Assembly: GCA_002400495.2 (NCBI GenBank)
Contig: NVQL02000016.1
Location: 1-64,000, forward strand
Direction: 5' to 3'
Source: Alphaproteobacteria bacterium
GTDB lineage: Bacteria; Pseudomonadota; Alphaproteobacteria; Rhizobiales; OSC116
Length of the DNA stretch: 64,000 bases
Shown here: positions 10,373 to 19,290 of the stretch, piece after piece
How positions within the stretch are numbered: position 1 is the first letter of the stretch
Layout: each line of letters begins with the position of its first letter
Program-made: the position numbers and the translations under genes
The notes under the pieces: model-generated
Database searches by the model: none
Seen by the model: only the letters and a program-made list of their open reading frames with translations
Told to the model about the DNA's origin: nothing

Positions 10373-11284
10373 CTATCCATCAAACATGCTTCGCGGGTCA
10401 AATTCCATAGTAAATTCGCTCCACACTTCAAATTTTTCAGGCGGCAACATATCGTAAGGGCCGCATTCTATAATCGCCCGCACCGCGCTTTCGGCCATCA
10501 CTTGGAATGACGGATGTGATGAACGATTGAGCACCTGCGGTGTGCCAAGCACTTCGGCAAATTGGTTGAGTTTAAAGCCAACTTTAACCACCACACTGCC
10601 CGCATCTTGCGCCCCAGCAGGAATAGACCAACATTGTGCCATACGGTTTTTCACCGCATTAAATTCAAATTGACTTAATGACGCCACTTCAACATCTTCG
10701 AGCAAATCACCATCTAAGCTACCCGATTCAACATCGCCAAAATCAAGCTCAATTTCTTCCAAAGGCTTTTCTTCCAACTTATCCAACAAAGCCGCAATTT
10801 TGCTATCATCCAATGGTTCTGGCTCAGGCTTTTTCTCAGCTTTTGGCAGCTCTTTGGGTGCAGGTTTAGGCAATGCGGGGCGCTTGGCAGGCTTTGGCGC
10901 TGTGGCCACATTGATAAAAGTTTCTTCTGGTTTTTGCGATTCAGGATCACTAACGTCTTCGAACAATTTTTCAATCGAAGTAGATGGCGCAACTTTTGGT
11001 TTATCTTTAGGCGTTGGGGTCGGCTTTGGCTTATCAAGCTTTGGTTTCGGCTTAGGTACAGGTTTTTCGACAATTTTTTCGATCGGCTGTTTGGCCGCCA
11101 ACTTGGTGGTTAGGTCTTCAGTTTTTTTTGTACCAACCTGCTCAATCGGGGCGATCGAAACAATCTCCACCTCGACAGGCGCAACATTATCCAGCTCGAG
11201 CGGTGTCCCAGCGCCAAAGCTAAATATAGCCGCCACAATAATTGTGCCATGCAAAACTGATGTTATGATCCAACCAAATTTCAT
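10373..11284 (-). CDS. tolA: TolA-like energy-transducing envelope protein
   Basis: Inner-membrane protein spanning the periplasm that couples TolQR proton flow to TolB/Pal. One N-terminal membrane helix (about residues 4-24) is followed by a long Pro/Lys/Glu-rich extended region (about 60-190). A C-terminal TonB-like domain begins near LSQFEFNAVKNRMAQCWSIP and has a conserved VVVKVGFKLN strand. The sequence between the ends is low-complexity, so the call rests on the helix, the C-terminal domain and the position between tolR and tolB. Length is 303 residues. Confidence 0.92.
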   Translation of the reverse strand: MKFGWIITSVLHGTIIVAAIFSFGAGTPLELDNVAPVEVEIVSIAPIEQVGTKKTEDLTTKLAAKQPIEKIVEKPVPKPKPKLDKPKPTPTPKDKPKVAPSTSIEKLFEDVSDPESQKPEETFINVATAPKPAKRPALPKPAPKELPKAEKKPEPEPLDDSKIAALLDKLEEKPLEEIELDFGDVESGSLDGDLLEDVEVASLSQFEFNAVKNRMAQCWSIPAGAQDAGSVVVKVGFKLNQFAEVLGTPQVLNRSSHPSFQVMAESAVRAIIECGPYDMLPPEKFEVWSEFTMEFDPRSMFDG

Positions 11285-11308
11285 CTATATGCCTAAATTT
11301 ACCAATCT

Positions 11309-11767
11309 CTAATTTGCATTTGTTTCACTTGTCGAGACCAAGCCAATGCTCTTAAACCCAGCACTGTTAATATGCCCAATCACCCGCATAAATTCGCCAT
11401 ATGATACATTCTGATCACCGCGCACAAAGATTTTTTGTTTAAACCCATTTTCTGACAAAGCGGTTAATTTAACCACCAAATCATCAAATTCAACTTCGGC
11501 ATCTTGAATGAATATTTTGCCATCAACATCAATCGTCACCGACAATGGCTCTTTATCCGATTCAAGCGCTGCGGCCTGTGTTTCAGGCAGTTCAATCGGC
11601 ACACCAGCGGTAAGTAATGGAGCTGACACCATAAAGATAATCAACAATACCAACATCACATCAACCATTGGCGTCATGTTAATTTCGGCAATCGGTGAAT
11701 GGCGGTTACGGCTTCTGCGTTGCCTTTTGGGGCTGTTATAATGGCCGTTTCCAGCAGTCATACCCAT
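11309..11767 (-). CDS. tolR: Tol-Pal proton channel subunit TolR
   Basis: ExbD/TolR family protein with one membrane helix that forms the proton path with TolQ. The signature INMTPMVDVMLVLLIIFMV carries the channel Asp at the start of the helix. A periplasmic domain follows. The track ORF overlaps tolQ by 62 bases. I start at the Met 21 codons in, which is 2 bases after the tolQ stop and has AGGCGG 8 bases upstream, giving 152 residues. A second Met two codons later is also possible. An Arg/Lys-rich cytoplasmic tail precedes the helix. Confidence 0.94.
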   Translation of the reverse strand: MGMTAGNGHYNSPKRQRRSRNRHSPIAEINMTPMVDVMLVLLIIFMVSAPLLTAGVPIELPETQAAALESDKEPLSVTIDVDGKIFIQDAEVEFDDLVVKLTALSENGFKQKIFVRGDQNVSYGEFMRVIGHINSAGFKSIGLVSTSETNAN

Positions 11768-11768
11768 A

Positions 11769-12506
11769 TCATTGGCCGCCTGGTTTATTTTCGAACTGAC
11801 GCGAGAATATGGCGCTAAATTCATCGGCAAAATTTTCTAAATTCTGCCCCATACGGCCAATATCGCCCGAAAATTTATTATAAAAAATAACCGCGGGAAT
11901 TGCCGCCACCAAGCCAATCGCTGTCGCAAACAACGCCTCGGCAATGCCAGGTGCCACAACCGCCAAGCTGGTTGATTTTGATGCCGCAATGGCCGAAAAT
12001 GTATTCATAATGCCAAACACCGTGCCAAACAAACCAACAAATGGCGCCGCACTACCTGTCGTGGCTAAAAACATCAGATGGCGTTCTAACGAGCCAACTT
12101 CACGTTGAATGGCCACATCCATAACTTTCTCAATCCGCATTTGCAGCGAAATATTATTACCGACACTGCCATCAGTCGCGCCTGTCGCGGCAGTGGCATC
12201 TTGCGCCCGCTTCCATTCACGCATCGCCGATACAAATATCGCCGCCATTGGATTGTCGGGTCTATGGCCAATATTACGGTATAAATCATCAAGATTTTGG
12301 CCTGACCAAAAAGCTTTTTCAAATTCTTGTGATGATTTTTGTGATTTGCGAATGAGAAAAAACTTATCGCCGATAATCTTCCAGCTCCAAACAGAAGCCA
12401 ACATCAAACCAATCATTACCAATTTGACCACAATATGCGCTTGCCAGAATAAATCTAAAACAGAAACGCCGCCTATATCATTGGCGGCTAAAGTCGTAAC
12501 TTCCAT
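11769..12506 (-). CDS. tolQ: Tol-Pal proton channel subunit TolQ
   Basis: MotA/TolQ/ExbB family inner-membrane protein with three helices (about 22-44, 145-165 and 178-200). The conserved block TTGSAAPFVGLFGTVFGIMN opens the second helix and ALFATAIGLVAAIPAV lies in the third. The 245 residues are typical. It starts the tolQRAB-pal-cpoB-tilS run. The 163-base gap to ybgC, unlike the tight spacing elsewhere in the block, suggests a promoter directly upstream, where a TTAACCAT box lies. Confidence 0.96.
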   Translation of the reverse strand: MEVTTLAANDIGGVSVLDLFWQAHIVVKLVMIGLMLASVWSWKIIGDKFFLIRKSQKSSQEFEKAFWSGQNLDDLYRNIGHRPDNPMAAIFVSAMREWKRAQDATAATGATDGSVGNNISLQMRIEKVMDVAIQREVGSLERHLMFLATTGSAAPFVGLFGTVFGIMNTFSAIAASKSTSLAVVAPGIAEALFATAIGLVAAIPAVIFYNKFSGDIGRMGQNLENFADEFSAIFSRQFENKPGGQ

Positions 12507-12650
12507 TATATATTACCTTAATTTCTTATTCTTTAATGTGAATGTCTCGCATTAAATTTCAAAGTATAATTTCATGAGAATCTGTTTAAAATACGGCAAA
12601 CAGACATCGCACCCCTATTGGCAACGACATTAGCTTAAAACTCGTAAAAT

Positions 12651-12658
12651 ATGGTTAA
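12651..12658 (-). promoter_or_regulatory. CtrA-like box upstream of tolQ
   Basis: On the minus strand the sequence TTAACCATATTTTAC is one base from the full consensus TTAA-N7-TTAAC. It lies about 145 bases upstream of the tolQ start in the gap after ybgC. Regulation of the tol operon by CtrA is inferred. Confidence 0.4.
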
Positions 12659-12669
12659 TTTTTGGTTTA

Positions 12670-13116
12670 TTATACCAAAGCAGAAAATTTGGCCTTGGTA
12701 TCAGCATCAATGCGCGTTGGTTTGCCCGCATCATTGACAATGGCGCAGGTCACCACCGTTTTAAACAACAAATTATCTTGGCAATAAATATGCTGCTCCA
12801 GCACAAAACGCACGCCCTTGAGTAACTGTAATTTAGTATGCACTTCAATCACATCATCCATTTTAGCGGGTGCTAAAAAATCAACATCCATGTGGCGCAC
12901 CACAAAAAATAGTGGTACATCCAATTGCGCCAATACATCTTGATGAATCTGCAGCAACCGCAAAAAATCAGTGCGACCTCTTTCGCAAAATTTTAAATAA
13001 TTAGCGTGATAAACCCTGCCAGAAAAATCAGTATCTTCATAATAGATGCGAATCGGCAATTTATGCGTCACGCCTTCCATTTTGCCGCTTAGATCTATCA
13101 TTGGTTTAAGGCTCAT
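12670..13116 (-). CDS. ybgC: Tol-Pal-associated acyl-CoA thioesterase YbgC
   Basis: Hotdog-fold thioesterase of the 4-hydroxybenzoyl-CoA thioesterase family, acting on short or medium acyl-CoA or acyl-ACP. The active-site block [19 protein letters not shown] includes the catalytic Asp near residue 30. The 148 residues are typical. Its start overlaps the ruvB stop by 4 bases (ATGA), so it is translationally coupled to ruvB. Position between ruvB and tolQ is conserved in proteobacteria. Cytoplasmic, probably membrane-associated in a phospholipid role. Confidence 0.93.
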   Translation of the reverse strand: MSLKPMIDLSGKMEGVTHKLPIRIYYEDTDFSGRVYHANYLKFCERGRTDFLRLLQIHQDVLAQLDVPLFFVVRHMDVDFLAPAKMDDVIEVHTKLQLLKGVRFVLEQHIYCQDNLLFKTVVTCAIVNDAGKPTRIDADTKAKFSALV

Positions 13117-14180
13117 CGCTCGAAATTTCGGTCTTCAAACAAATTGCCTTGCACCAGCGCAGGATTATTAGGCACGGACATGCCCAAATGCGCAAAAGCT
13201 TGCGGCGTCAATGTACGGCCGCGCGGGGTGCGCGCCACAAAACCCAGCTGTATCAAATAAGGCTCAATCACCTCTTCAATACTATCGCGCCCTTCGCTCA
13301 TCGCCGCCGCAATGGTATCCGCGCCAACAGGCCCACCATGGTAATTTTTAGCAATGATGTTGAGATATTTATGATCCATTTTATCCAACCCGATATGATC
13401 AACCTCAAGCCGCGTTAAAGACGCATCAGCAATCTGCTTATCAATCATCCCTTGTTTGGCGACAATGGCAAAATCGCGCACACGGCGCAACAAACGCCCC
13501 GCCACCCTTGGTGTGCCGCGGGCACGGCGGGCAATTTCCAGCGCACCATCTTTATTCATATTCACACCCAAAACCCGCGCCCCGCGCTCAACAATCAAGC
13601 ATAATTCTTCGGTAGAATAATATTCTAGCCGAATTGGAATGCCAAACCGATCGCGCAACGGCGTTGTAAGCAGACCTGTGCGGGTGGTCGCTGCCACCAA
13701 AGTAAACGGCGCAAGCTCGATACGCACACTGCGTGCAGCAGGGCCTTCACCAATGATTAAATCCAGCTGAAAATCTTCCATCGCGGGGTATAAAATTTCT
13801 TCAACCGCAGGGCTAAGGCGATGAATTTCGTCAATGAATAACACATCACCTTCATCCAAATTAGTCAACAAAGCCGCAAGATCGCCCGATTTGGCAATCA
13901 CTGGCCCAGAGGTCGCCTTAAAATTAACCCCCAACTCACGTGCCACAATCTGTGCCAAGGTGGTTTTACCCAAGCCTGGCGGGCCTGCAAATAATACATG
14001 GTCCAAAACATCTGAGCGCGATTTCGCCGCTTCAATAAAGATCGACAGGTTTTCGCAAGCAACTTTCTGACCCGTAAAATCCGACAGTTCAAGTGGGCGA
14101 AAACTGCCGTCACTTTCAGCTGTTGCATCTTCAGATTTTTGCTCGCCGTCAATCATGCGATCTTCGCTATATTCACTCAT
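13113..14180 (-). CDS. ruvB: Holliday junction branch-migration helicase RuvB
   Basis: AAA+ motor that drives branch migration with RuvA during recombinational repair. Walker A GPPGLGKT is at 66-73, Walker [10 protein letters not shown] near 113-121, and the arginine-finger region RDRFGI and the C-terminal winged helix ([17 protein letters not shown]) are present. The 355 residues are normal with a short acidic N-terminal tail. It begins immediately after ruvA on the same strand and overlaps ybgC by 4 bases. Confidence 0.98.
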   Translation of the reverse strand: MSEYSEDRMIDGEQKSEDATAESDGSFRPLELSDFTGQKVACENLSIFIEAAKSRSDVLDHVLFAGPPGLGKTTLAQIVARELGVNFKATSGPVIAKSGDLAALLTNLDEGDVLFIDEIHRLSPAVEEILYPAMEDFQLDLIIGEGPAARSVRIELAPFTLVAATTRTGLLTTPLRDRFGIPIRLEYYSTEELCLIVERGARVLGVNMNKDGALEIARRARGTPRVAGRLLRRVRDFAIVAKQGMIDKQIADASLTRLEVDHIGLDKMDHKYLNIIAKNYHGGPVGADTIAAAMSEGRDSIEEVIEPYLIQLGFVARTPRGRTLTPQAFAHLGMSVPNNPALVQGNLFEDRNFER

Positions 14181-14798
14181 CTAATTAGCAAGCTCCTTAA
14201 GCGCCAAACGGATAATTTTTTCGGTCTTGGCATCCGTGCCAATGTTATTGACCACTTTAGCCACCGCACCCGCCGCTTGGCCGCTGCCATAACCCAGATT
14301 GGTCAATGCCGATACAGCATCAGCCGCCGCGCTATTTTCTTCGACAATTTCTGCGCCTTTTAGTATAGCTGACAAAGCCCCAACTTCGCCCGTAAAGGCA
14401 GGTATTTTATCTTTTAATTCTGTCACAATGCGCTGCGCCACTTTTGGCCCAACTCCAGGGGTGCGTGCCACCATCGCCTTATCTTGCAAACTAATCGCCG
14501 TCACCAATTCATTAGATGACAAGGTAGAAAGTATCGCCAACGCCACTTTAGCCCCAACCCCCTGCACACTTTGCACCAAGGTAAACCATTCTTTTTCGGC
14601 CGCCGTCGCAAACCCAAACAAACGTAACTGGTCTTCGCGCACGAAGGTTTCAATCAGCAGGCTAATTTCTTGCCCAATGGCGGGCAAAGCGGCAATCGTA
14701 CGGGTCGAGGCGCTGACCAAATAGCCCACGCCATTGACATCCAATATCAATGTTGAATCGGTAAAACCATCCACTTTGCCAGTTAATTTGCCTATCAT
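14181..14798 (-). CDS. ruvA: Holliday junction DNA-binding protein RuvA
   Basis: Tetrameric junction-binding partner of RuvB. The N-terminal OB fold starts [10 protein letters not shown]. Two helix-hairpin-helix motifs are visible ([15 protein letters not shown] and [15 protein letters not shown]), and the C-terminal RuvB-binding domain has [11 protein letters not shown]. Length 205 residues. It overlaps ruvC by 4 bases and abuts ruvB directly. Confidence 0.97.
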   Translation of the reverse strand: MIGKLTGKVDGFTDSTLILDVNGVGYLVSASTRTIAALPAIGQEISLLIETFVREDQLRLFGFATAAEKEWFTLVQSVQGVGAKVALAILSTLSSNELVTAISLQDKAMVARTPGVGPKVAQRIVTELKDKIPAFTGEVGALSAILKGAEIVEENSAAADAVSALTNLGYGSGQAAGAVAKVVNNIGTDAKTEKIIRLALKELAN

Positions 14799-15322
14799 TT
14801 ACCATACCTCACAACTTTCAATTCACGCGCGCCTCTATACTGCGCATGTGTAATGGCAATTGCAAGCGCATCCGCCGCATCGGCATTTTTTGGGTTCGCA
14901 TTGGGCAGCAATATTTTAAGCATATGTAAAATTTGGTTTTTATCTGCATGGCCTGCACCGACCACAGTTTTCTTGACTTTATTGGGTGCATATTCTGCCA
15001 CCAACAAACCAAACCGTGCAGGCACAACCAGCGCAATGCCGCGAGCTTGGCCAAGCTTTAGCGCCCCTGCAGGGTCCTTATTAACAAAAGTATTCTCGAC
15101 CGCCGACTCGTGCGGTTTAAATTCTTCGATAATTTCATAAAGTTGGTCATGTAGCTGGCACAAGCGGGTGGCTAAATCTAACTTACCGTCAGATTTTATC
15201 ACCCCATTTGCCACATGTTTAAGGCTGTTGCCTTGGCTATCAACGATGCCCCAGCCCATATTGCGCAAGCCTGGGTCAATGCCGATAATTCTAACGTTGC
15301 TGGGTCTGCTTATCGCCATCAT
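14795..15322 (-). CDS. ruvC: Holliday junction resolvase RuvC
   Basis: Cuts four-way junctions as a dimer. The acidic catalytic site is recognisable in [13 protein letters not shown] (first Asp), [10 protein letters not shown] (Glu) and [13 protein letters not shown] (last Asp pair). The 175 residues fit the family. It is the first gene of the ruvCAB-ybgC cluster and begins right after the yebC stop on the same strand. Confidence 0.97.
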   Translation of the reverse strand: MMAISRPSNVRIIGIDPGLRNMGWGIVDSQGNSLKHVANGVIKSDGKLDLATRLCQLHDQLYEIIEEFKPHESAVENTFVNKDPAGALKLGQARGIALVVPARFGLLVAEYAPNKVKKTVVGAGHADKNQILHMLKILLPNANPKNADAADALAIAITHAQYRGARELKVVRYGK

Positions 15323-16072
15323 TTAACCCGCTGCAATGCGTTCCATAAGAGAATCTGTCAGTTCAAGATTAGAATAAACTTCCTGCACATCATCATCATC
15401 TTCAAGTGATGAAATCAGGTTATAAACTTTTTCGCCAGATTCATCATCAAGATCAATCATAATCTGAGCTTTCCAAATCATGTTGGCCGATTTTGGCTCG
15501 CCAAATTGGCCTTCTAAAGCTTTTGCAACTGTGTGTAAATCGCCTGTATCACAATAAATATCATGGCCATCATCACTGCTTTCACAATCATCAGCGCCAG
15601 ATTCAATCACCGCTTCCATCATGGTGTCTTCATCGGCCACATCGGCAGCATAAGAAATACAGCCAACACGATCAAACCCAAATGACACACTGCCGTCAGC
15701 ACCCATATTACAGCCAGCTTTGGTAAAAATAGACCGTACAGATGAGGCAGTGCGGTTTCTATTGTCAGTCAAGGCTTCAACAATAATGCCCACGCCACCA
15801 GCCGCAAAGCCTTCATAACGCATTTCATCATAGCTAGCTGTATCCGCATCAGATGACTTTTTAATCGCTCTGGTGATCACATCCTTCGGCAAACTATTTT
15901 GTTTGGCAGTGTTAACCGCAAGGCGCAAACGCGGGTTCATATCCACATCAGGTGCGCCCATTTTAGCAGCAACCGTAATTTCTTTGGCTAATTTTGAAAA
16001 TAATTTAGAGCGTTTTTTATCCTGCGCACCCTTACGATGCTGAATATTTGCCCATTTTGAATGTCCTGCCAT
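15323..16072 (-). CDS. yebC: YebC/PmpR family protein
   Basis: Conserved 249-residue protein, annotated either as a DNA-binding regulator or, from more recent work on the family, as a translation factor easing ribosome stalling at proline stretches. The diagnostic start MAGHSKWANIQHRKGAQD is 15 codons inside the track ORF and has AAGG upstream, so I use it. The acidic C-terminal region (EDDDDVQEVYSNLE) is typical. Adjacent to ruvC as in most proteobacteria. Which biochemical role applies here is not shown by the sequence. Confidence 0.95.
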   Translation of the reverse strand: MAGHSKWANIQHRKGAQDKKRSKLFSKLAKEITVAAKMGAPDVDMNPRLRLAVNTAKQNSLPKDVITRAIKKSSDADTASYDEMRYEGFAAGGVGIIVEALTDNRNRTASSVRSIFTKAGCNMGADGSVSFGFDRVGCISYAADVADEDTMMEAVIESGADDCESSDDGHDIYCDTGDLHTVAKALEGQFGEPKSANMIWKAQIMIDLDDESGEKVYNLISSLEDDDDVQEVYSNLELTDSLMERIAAG

Positions 16073-16154
16073 GTGAGTACCCTTAACTTGTTTCCTGCAA
16101 ACTGATTCGCATATCATTGAATTGCAGCTGTTATACTTTGAAATACGAGAAGTT

Positions 16155-16988
16155 TCAATGCCAAAAGTCTGGCACTTGATCCTGCAACATGCCGCCTAAC
16201 CTTAGCGGTGCGCAATGTTTAGCCAATCCAGTTTTGGCGTCAATTTCGACACAAAAGCCTGATAATGTTGCAGCACCCTCGGCCGGGGTAAAACTACCCA
16301 TGCGGCGGCCATAGATAAAACGGTTGAGCGGCTCTTCGGCCTCGCTACCGATCACACTATTATAATCACCGCACATGCCCGCATCAGTCATATAAGCTGT
16401 GCCGCCTGTCATAATATGCGCATCACCTGTCGGCACATGAGTATGCGTGCCAACCACCACACTCACTTTACCGTCTAAAAACTGCCCCATGGCCATTTTT
16501 TCCGATGTGGCTTCGGCATGAAAATCCACAAATATCACATCTGCCACTTGGCCAAGGGGTGACATTTCGACCTGTTTTTCAATCGCCATAAACGGGCAAT
16601 CGCGCGGCGGCATAAACACCCGCCCCAACGCATGAATAACCAACACCATAGCGCCATTTTTGGCCAGATACATGCCCGTACCGCGCCCTGGCGTGCCATC
16701 AACAAAATTTATGGGCCGCACCAAATAATCATATTTCTCAACAAATATCAGCGCTTCTTTTTTATCCCAGCAATGATCACCCATGGTAATCACATCAGCG
16801 CCCGCATCATAAAGGTCGAGCGAAATCTCTTCGGTAATGCCAAAACCGCCAGCGGCGTTCTCGCCATTCACAATCACAAAGTCTAATTTGTATAATTCAC
16901 GCAATTTGGGCAATTGATCATAAACCAATTCCCGCCCCGCACGACCCATCACATCACCTAAAAACAACAATCGCAAATTAACTACCAA
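16155..16988 (-). CDS. YmdB-family metallophosphoesterase
   Basis: TIGR00282-type calcineurin-like phosphoesterase; members hydrolyse 2',3'-cyclic nucleotides. Metal-binding blocks are visible: FLGDVMGRAG, IVNGENAAGG, GDHCWDKKEA, VDFHAEATSEK and VVGTHTHVPTGD. The 277 residues are slightly longer than usual because I keep the first Met; the fold really begins at LRLLFLGD, so a start at the nearby TTG codon cannot be excluded. The start overlaps the end of the 5-FCL gene by 11 bases. Its cellular role in alphaproteobacteria is not established. Confidence 0.9.
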   Translation of the reverse strand: MVVNLRLLFLGDVMGRAGRELVYDQLPKLRELYKLDFVIVNGENAAGGFGITEEISLDLYDAGADVITMGDHCWDKKEALIFVEKYDYLVRPINFVDGTPGRGTGMYLAKNGAMVLVIHALGRVFMPPRDCPFMAIEKQVEMSPLGQVADVIFVDFHAEATSEKMAMGQFLDGKVSVVVGTHTHVPTGDAHIMTGGTAYMTDAGMCGDYNSVIGSEAEEPLNRFIYGRRMGSFTPAEGAATLSGFCVEIDAKTGLAKHCAPLRLGGMLQDQVPDFWH

Positions 16989-17571
16989 TCTCTATAAGTT
17001 CTTTTTCAGTCAGAATATAATCAACCGCGCTGTCAAATTCACCCGTTGGCACTTTGTGCATTTCTTGCCCCGCAAAACCCACACCAATGCTAACAATTTC
17101 ATCGCCCAATTGCGCCAATGTGCGGTCGTAAAAGCCGCCGCCATACCCCAAGCGAAACCCTTTACGGTCAAACGCCAATAACGGCACAAAAACAATGTCG
17201 GGGTCAACTTGCTCATTGGCATCAGATGGCGATAGAATGTGAAACAAATCTTCAACCATTTCGCTATCTTCCTGCCACTCTCTAAAAATAAGCGGTCCGC
17301 CAATTTCAACCACCACAGGCATGCAGAGACTAACATTTTTACGGCGCAAAGCTGCAGCAAGTTCAGTTAAATCAAACTCGGCACCAATGGCGTTATATAA
17401 AGAAATAAGTGGGGTATCTTTGGGCGATTTAGCGGTAATTTCATCAATATATTTACATATATCGCCAAATGCAGAACCTGCATCAGCCGCAAGTTTTTTG
17501 CGAATGCCCGATTGTGTTTTACGCGCTTCGAGCTTAGAAATTGTCACTTTTAAATCATCGGCCATAAACAC
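16978..17571 (-). CDS. ygfA: 5-formyltetrahydrofolate cyclo-ligase
   Basis: Converts 5-formyl-THF to 5,10-methenyl-THF using ATP. Family blocks: ARKTQSGIRKKLA near the start, REWQEDSEMVEDLFHI in the middle and the nucleotide-binding GFRLGYGGGFYDRTLAQL. Length 197 residues; a second Met two codons in is an equally plausible start. It sits directly downstream of the 6S RNA, the same zapA-ssrS-ygfA order seen in many proteobacteria, so its mRNA may derive from 6S readthrough. Confidence 0.92.
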   Translation of the reverse strand: MFMADDLKVTISKLEARKTQSGIRKKLAADAGSAFGDICKYIDEITAKSPKDTPLISLYNAIGAEFDLTELAAALRRKNVSLCMPVVVEIGGPLIFREWQEDSEMVEDLFHILSPSDANEQVDPDIVFVPLLAFDRKGFRLGYGGGFYDRTLAQLGDEIVSIGVGFAGQEMHKVPTGEFDSAVDYILTEKELIEIGS

Positions 17572-17581
17572 CCTCTATATT

Positions 17582-17730
17582 ATGGTACCGCGCTGGCCGT
17601 GAGTTGATCAAGATCTCGGGATACCTAAAGTAAGGTGGGCGCCAAATAAACTAGACCACGATCTAATCAGGGTCAGCTCCCTCGAGAAAAGTAAGGCCCC
17701 GGAGAAATATCACCACACCAACCGCGCAGC
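17582..17730 (-). ncRNA. ssrS: 6S RNA
   Basis: About 150 bases between zapA and the 5-FCL gene, the conserved 6S position. Read on the minus strand, the ends pair into a closing stem (CTGCGC near the 5' end with GCGCGG near the 3' end). The centre carries the GGGGCCTTAC and CTCGAGGGAGC elements typical of the 6S open-complex mimic. A TATAAA box lies just upstream of the 5' end. 6S RNA sequesters the housekeeping RNA polymerase in stationary phase. The exact ends are approximate. Confidence 0.88.
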
Positions 17731-17845
17731 CATTTATATGTAAGGCAAAACACTAGATAATGAAAGCTATTTTTCAATCAAGTTCAGCATCACCATCTAC
17801 CCCACAATTCCACAATTCCACAATAACTTTACCGCATCACTCCCA

Positions 17846-17873
17846 GTTCAAAAAACTCATGTGTTTTTTGAAC
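17846..17873. repeat. A/T-tract hairpin at the edge of repeat locus 1
   Basis: Perfect 11-bp inverted repeat GTTCAAAAAAC/GTTTTTTGAAC with a 6-base loop. The T tract lies inside the stem, so it is not a standard terminator. It marks the left edge of the repeat locus. Confidence 0.6.
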
Positions 17874-18250
17874 CAGCCGGACTGGAGGCCGCCACTTATG
17901 TGGCGCACCCGCGTAGGCCTGAGCAAAGCGAAGAATAGCCGCGAGCGAAATAAATGCAGCACCCGAGCATAGGCAGGACTGCTAACTTTCTTATGTCTTT
18001 GCAGTGGGAAATGCAGGTTCACCCGATGCGACTCCTGCACAAACCATCAACGCCACAACTTTTCAGCTATCACTGGGCAGCGTCCTGCCTAAGCTCTGGA
18101 AGTTTGCATTTTTACGTTCGCTGCGCTCACTAGTAGGCCCCTGCGGGCGCTTGCCTCCGCAAGCTTGCAACGCGCTAACCGCGCGACGGCCAGTCGGCCT
18201 TGCCTCAGCCTGTCGGCTTCGGACTCTTTTACCATGATAGGCAGCGCTCA
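17874..18250. repeat. Dispersed modular repeat, locus 1
   Basis: GC-rich non-coding stretch between 6S RNA and zapA. The shared module CTCTGGAAGTTTGCATTTTT begins at 18094, followed by palindromic cassettes (CCCCTGCGGGCGCTTGCC, CGACGGCCAGTCGG) and GGCTTCGGACTCTTTT. A second module, reading CCCGAGCATAGGCAGGA on plus, is an inverted match to the one near 38018. Related sequence occurs at the other three loci. ORFs called here are repeat artefacts. Confidence 0.85.
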
Positions 18251-18320
18251 CTGAAATGTGGGAGAGTTTTAGAAAAAAAGGGTAAATAGAAACACTGGAT
18301 TTGCAGTTAGCCTGCACCGC

Positions 18321-18710
18321 TCAAGATGAACGCTTCGCCTTCGGGTTCGTACTTGCCTCAACCTGCTCGGTCAACTTCCGCACCCGCTCAGCCACTTTAT
18401 CCAGCACCTGCGCGATATTAGCCTCAGCGGCCAACTTCTCTCTACTAGTCATATCGTAAAAACGTTTAAGACTTTGCACTTCTTGCTCAAGCGCCTCAAG
18501 CCGCCCAACCGCTTCAAACAATTCATCTGCGGCAGTTAAACCCGCCAGCAAAAATAATTTTGAATCGCCATGCACCGTGCCAGTGTCTCTAAATTGCCGC
18601 ACGCGCACGTCTAAATATTCAGCCAATTCATCAATATGCTGTTCTTCACCCGGATTACATGAAATAGGAAAAGCCCGACCATTGACTGTCACAATCACTT
18701 CAGCCATCAC
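18321..18710 (-). CDS. zapA: Cell division protein ZapA
   Basis: FtsZ-bundling protein that stabilises the Z ring. The N-terminal domain reads EVIVTVNGRAFPISCNPGEEQHIDELAEYLD, then a predicted long coiled coil (about residues 75-120) mediates tetramerisation. The 129 residues fit the alphaproteobacterial form; the first two codons are both Met. It overlaps the upstream coiled-coil gene by 4 bases and lies upstream of 6S RNA, the conserved order. The end lies next to repeat locus 1. Confidence 0.88.
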   Translation of the reverse strand: MMAEVIVTVNGRAFPISCNPGEEQHIDELAEYLDVRVRQFRDTGTVHGDSKLFLLAGLTAADELFEAVGRLEALEQEVQSLKRFYDMTSREKLAAEANIAQVLDKVAERVRKLTEQVEASTNPKAKRSS

Positions 18711-18991
18711 CGATCACCATCTTCAATGAGCAATGAAGACAATTGCTGCATAGCCGTATCAACTCGGTTCTCTATCTGTTGGTTAACCGTCTCAAACATC
18801 CTTATTTTAGCCTTAGCTTTATCCAATTGCGCGGCCAAATGGTTCTTATCTTCATTCAACATATTCAGTTCATCGGCCATACCGTCATTACCAGTCGCAC
18901 TGTTGCCTTGCTTCATCAGTGCGTTATCCAACGCATCAAATGATTTTTCTAAGTTTAGCAGGCTTTGCTTTAAAGTGTAATCTAGTTCCAT
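18707..18991 (-). CDS. DUF4164-like small coiled-coil protein upstream of zapA
   Basis: I start this at the Met 69 codons into the track ORF (MELDYTLKQSLLNLEKSFDAL); the upstream part is low-complexity and lies in the intergenic promoter region. The 94-residue product is almost entirely heptad-like (LNMLNEDKNHLAAQLDKAKAKIRMFETVNQQIENRV), as in the DUF4164 proteins that precede zapA in Rhizobiales. Overlap of 4 bases with zapA suggests coupled expression and perhaps a joint role at the division site. No biochemical function is known to me. Confidence 0.75.
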   Translation of the reverse strand: MELDYTLKQSLLNLEKSFDALDNALMKQGNSATGNDGMADELNMLNEDKNHLAAQLDKAKAKIRMFETVNQQIENRVDTAMQQLSSLLIEDGDR

Positions 18992-19290
18992 ATTTGCGAA
19001 TATATCTAAACAAAATGAATATGCAAACTTTAAAAGACAATATTGAAAAGAGATGCTTTTTTCGCGATTTACCCACAAAAAACCAGTATTTCCACAAAAA
19101 ATCCTGTAAAATCGCAAAATCAACCACTTCAATGGTCTATAACCACCCAAATCTGAATTTAGTTCAAATAAGGCGAAAAAAAGGCACAATATTGTCACTT
19201 TTCATTGACTTTAACCTTCAAATGCTATTTTGATAGCCCCAAATTTCAAAGTCTTTAAACCGATAAAGACATAGAATAGGGTTTTAAAAA
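18992..19290. promoter_or_regulatory. Divergent intergenic region between DUF4164-zapA and tkt
   Basis: About 300 AT-rich bases separating divergent transcription units, so promoters for both must lie here. A weak tkt promoter candidate has TTGACT at 19205 and TATTTT at 19226 (15-base spacing, short). AGGG precedes the tkt ATG. I see no gene in it. Confidence 0.4.

Noticed and set aside
10800-11312. 170-residue plus-strand ORF over tolA
   Set aside because: Gly/Ser/Phe-rich translation of the Pro/Lys-rich tolA linker read backwards; no start signal.
18004-18237. 77-residue ORF in repeat locus 1
   Set aside because: Sequence is made of repeat modules shared with other loci in different frames; no ribosome site or domain.
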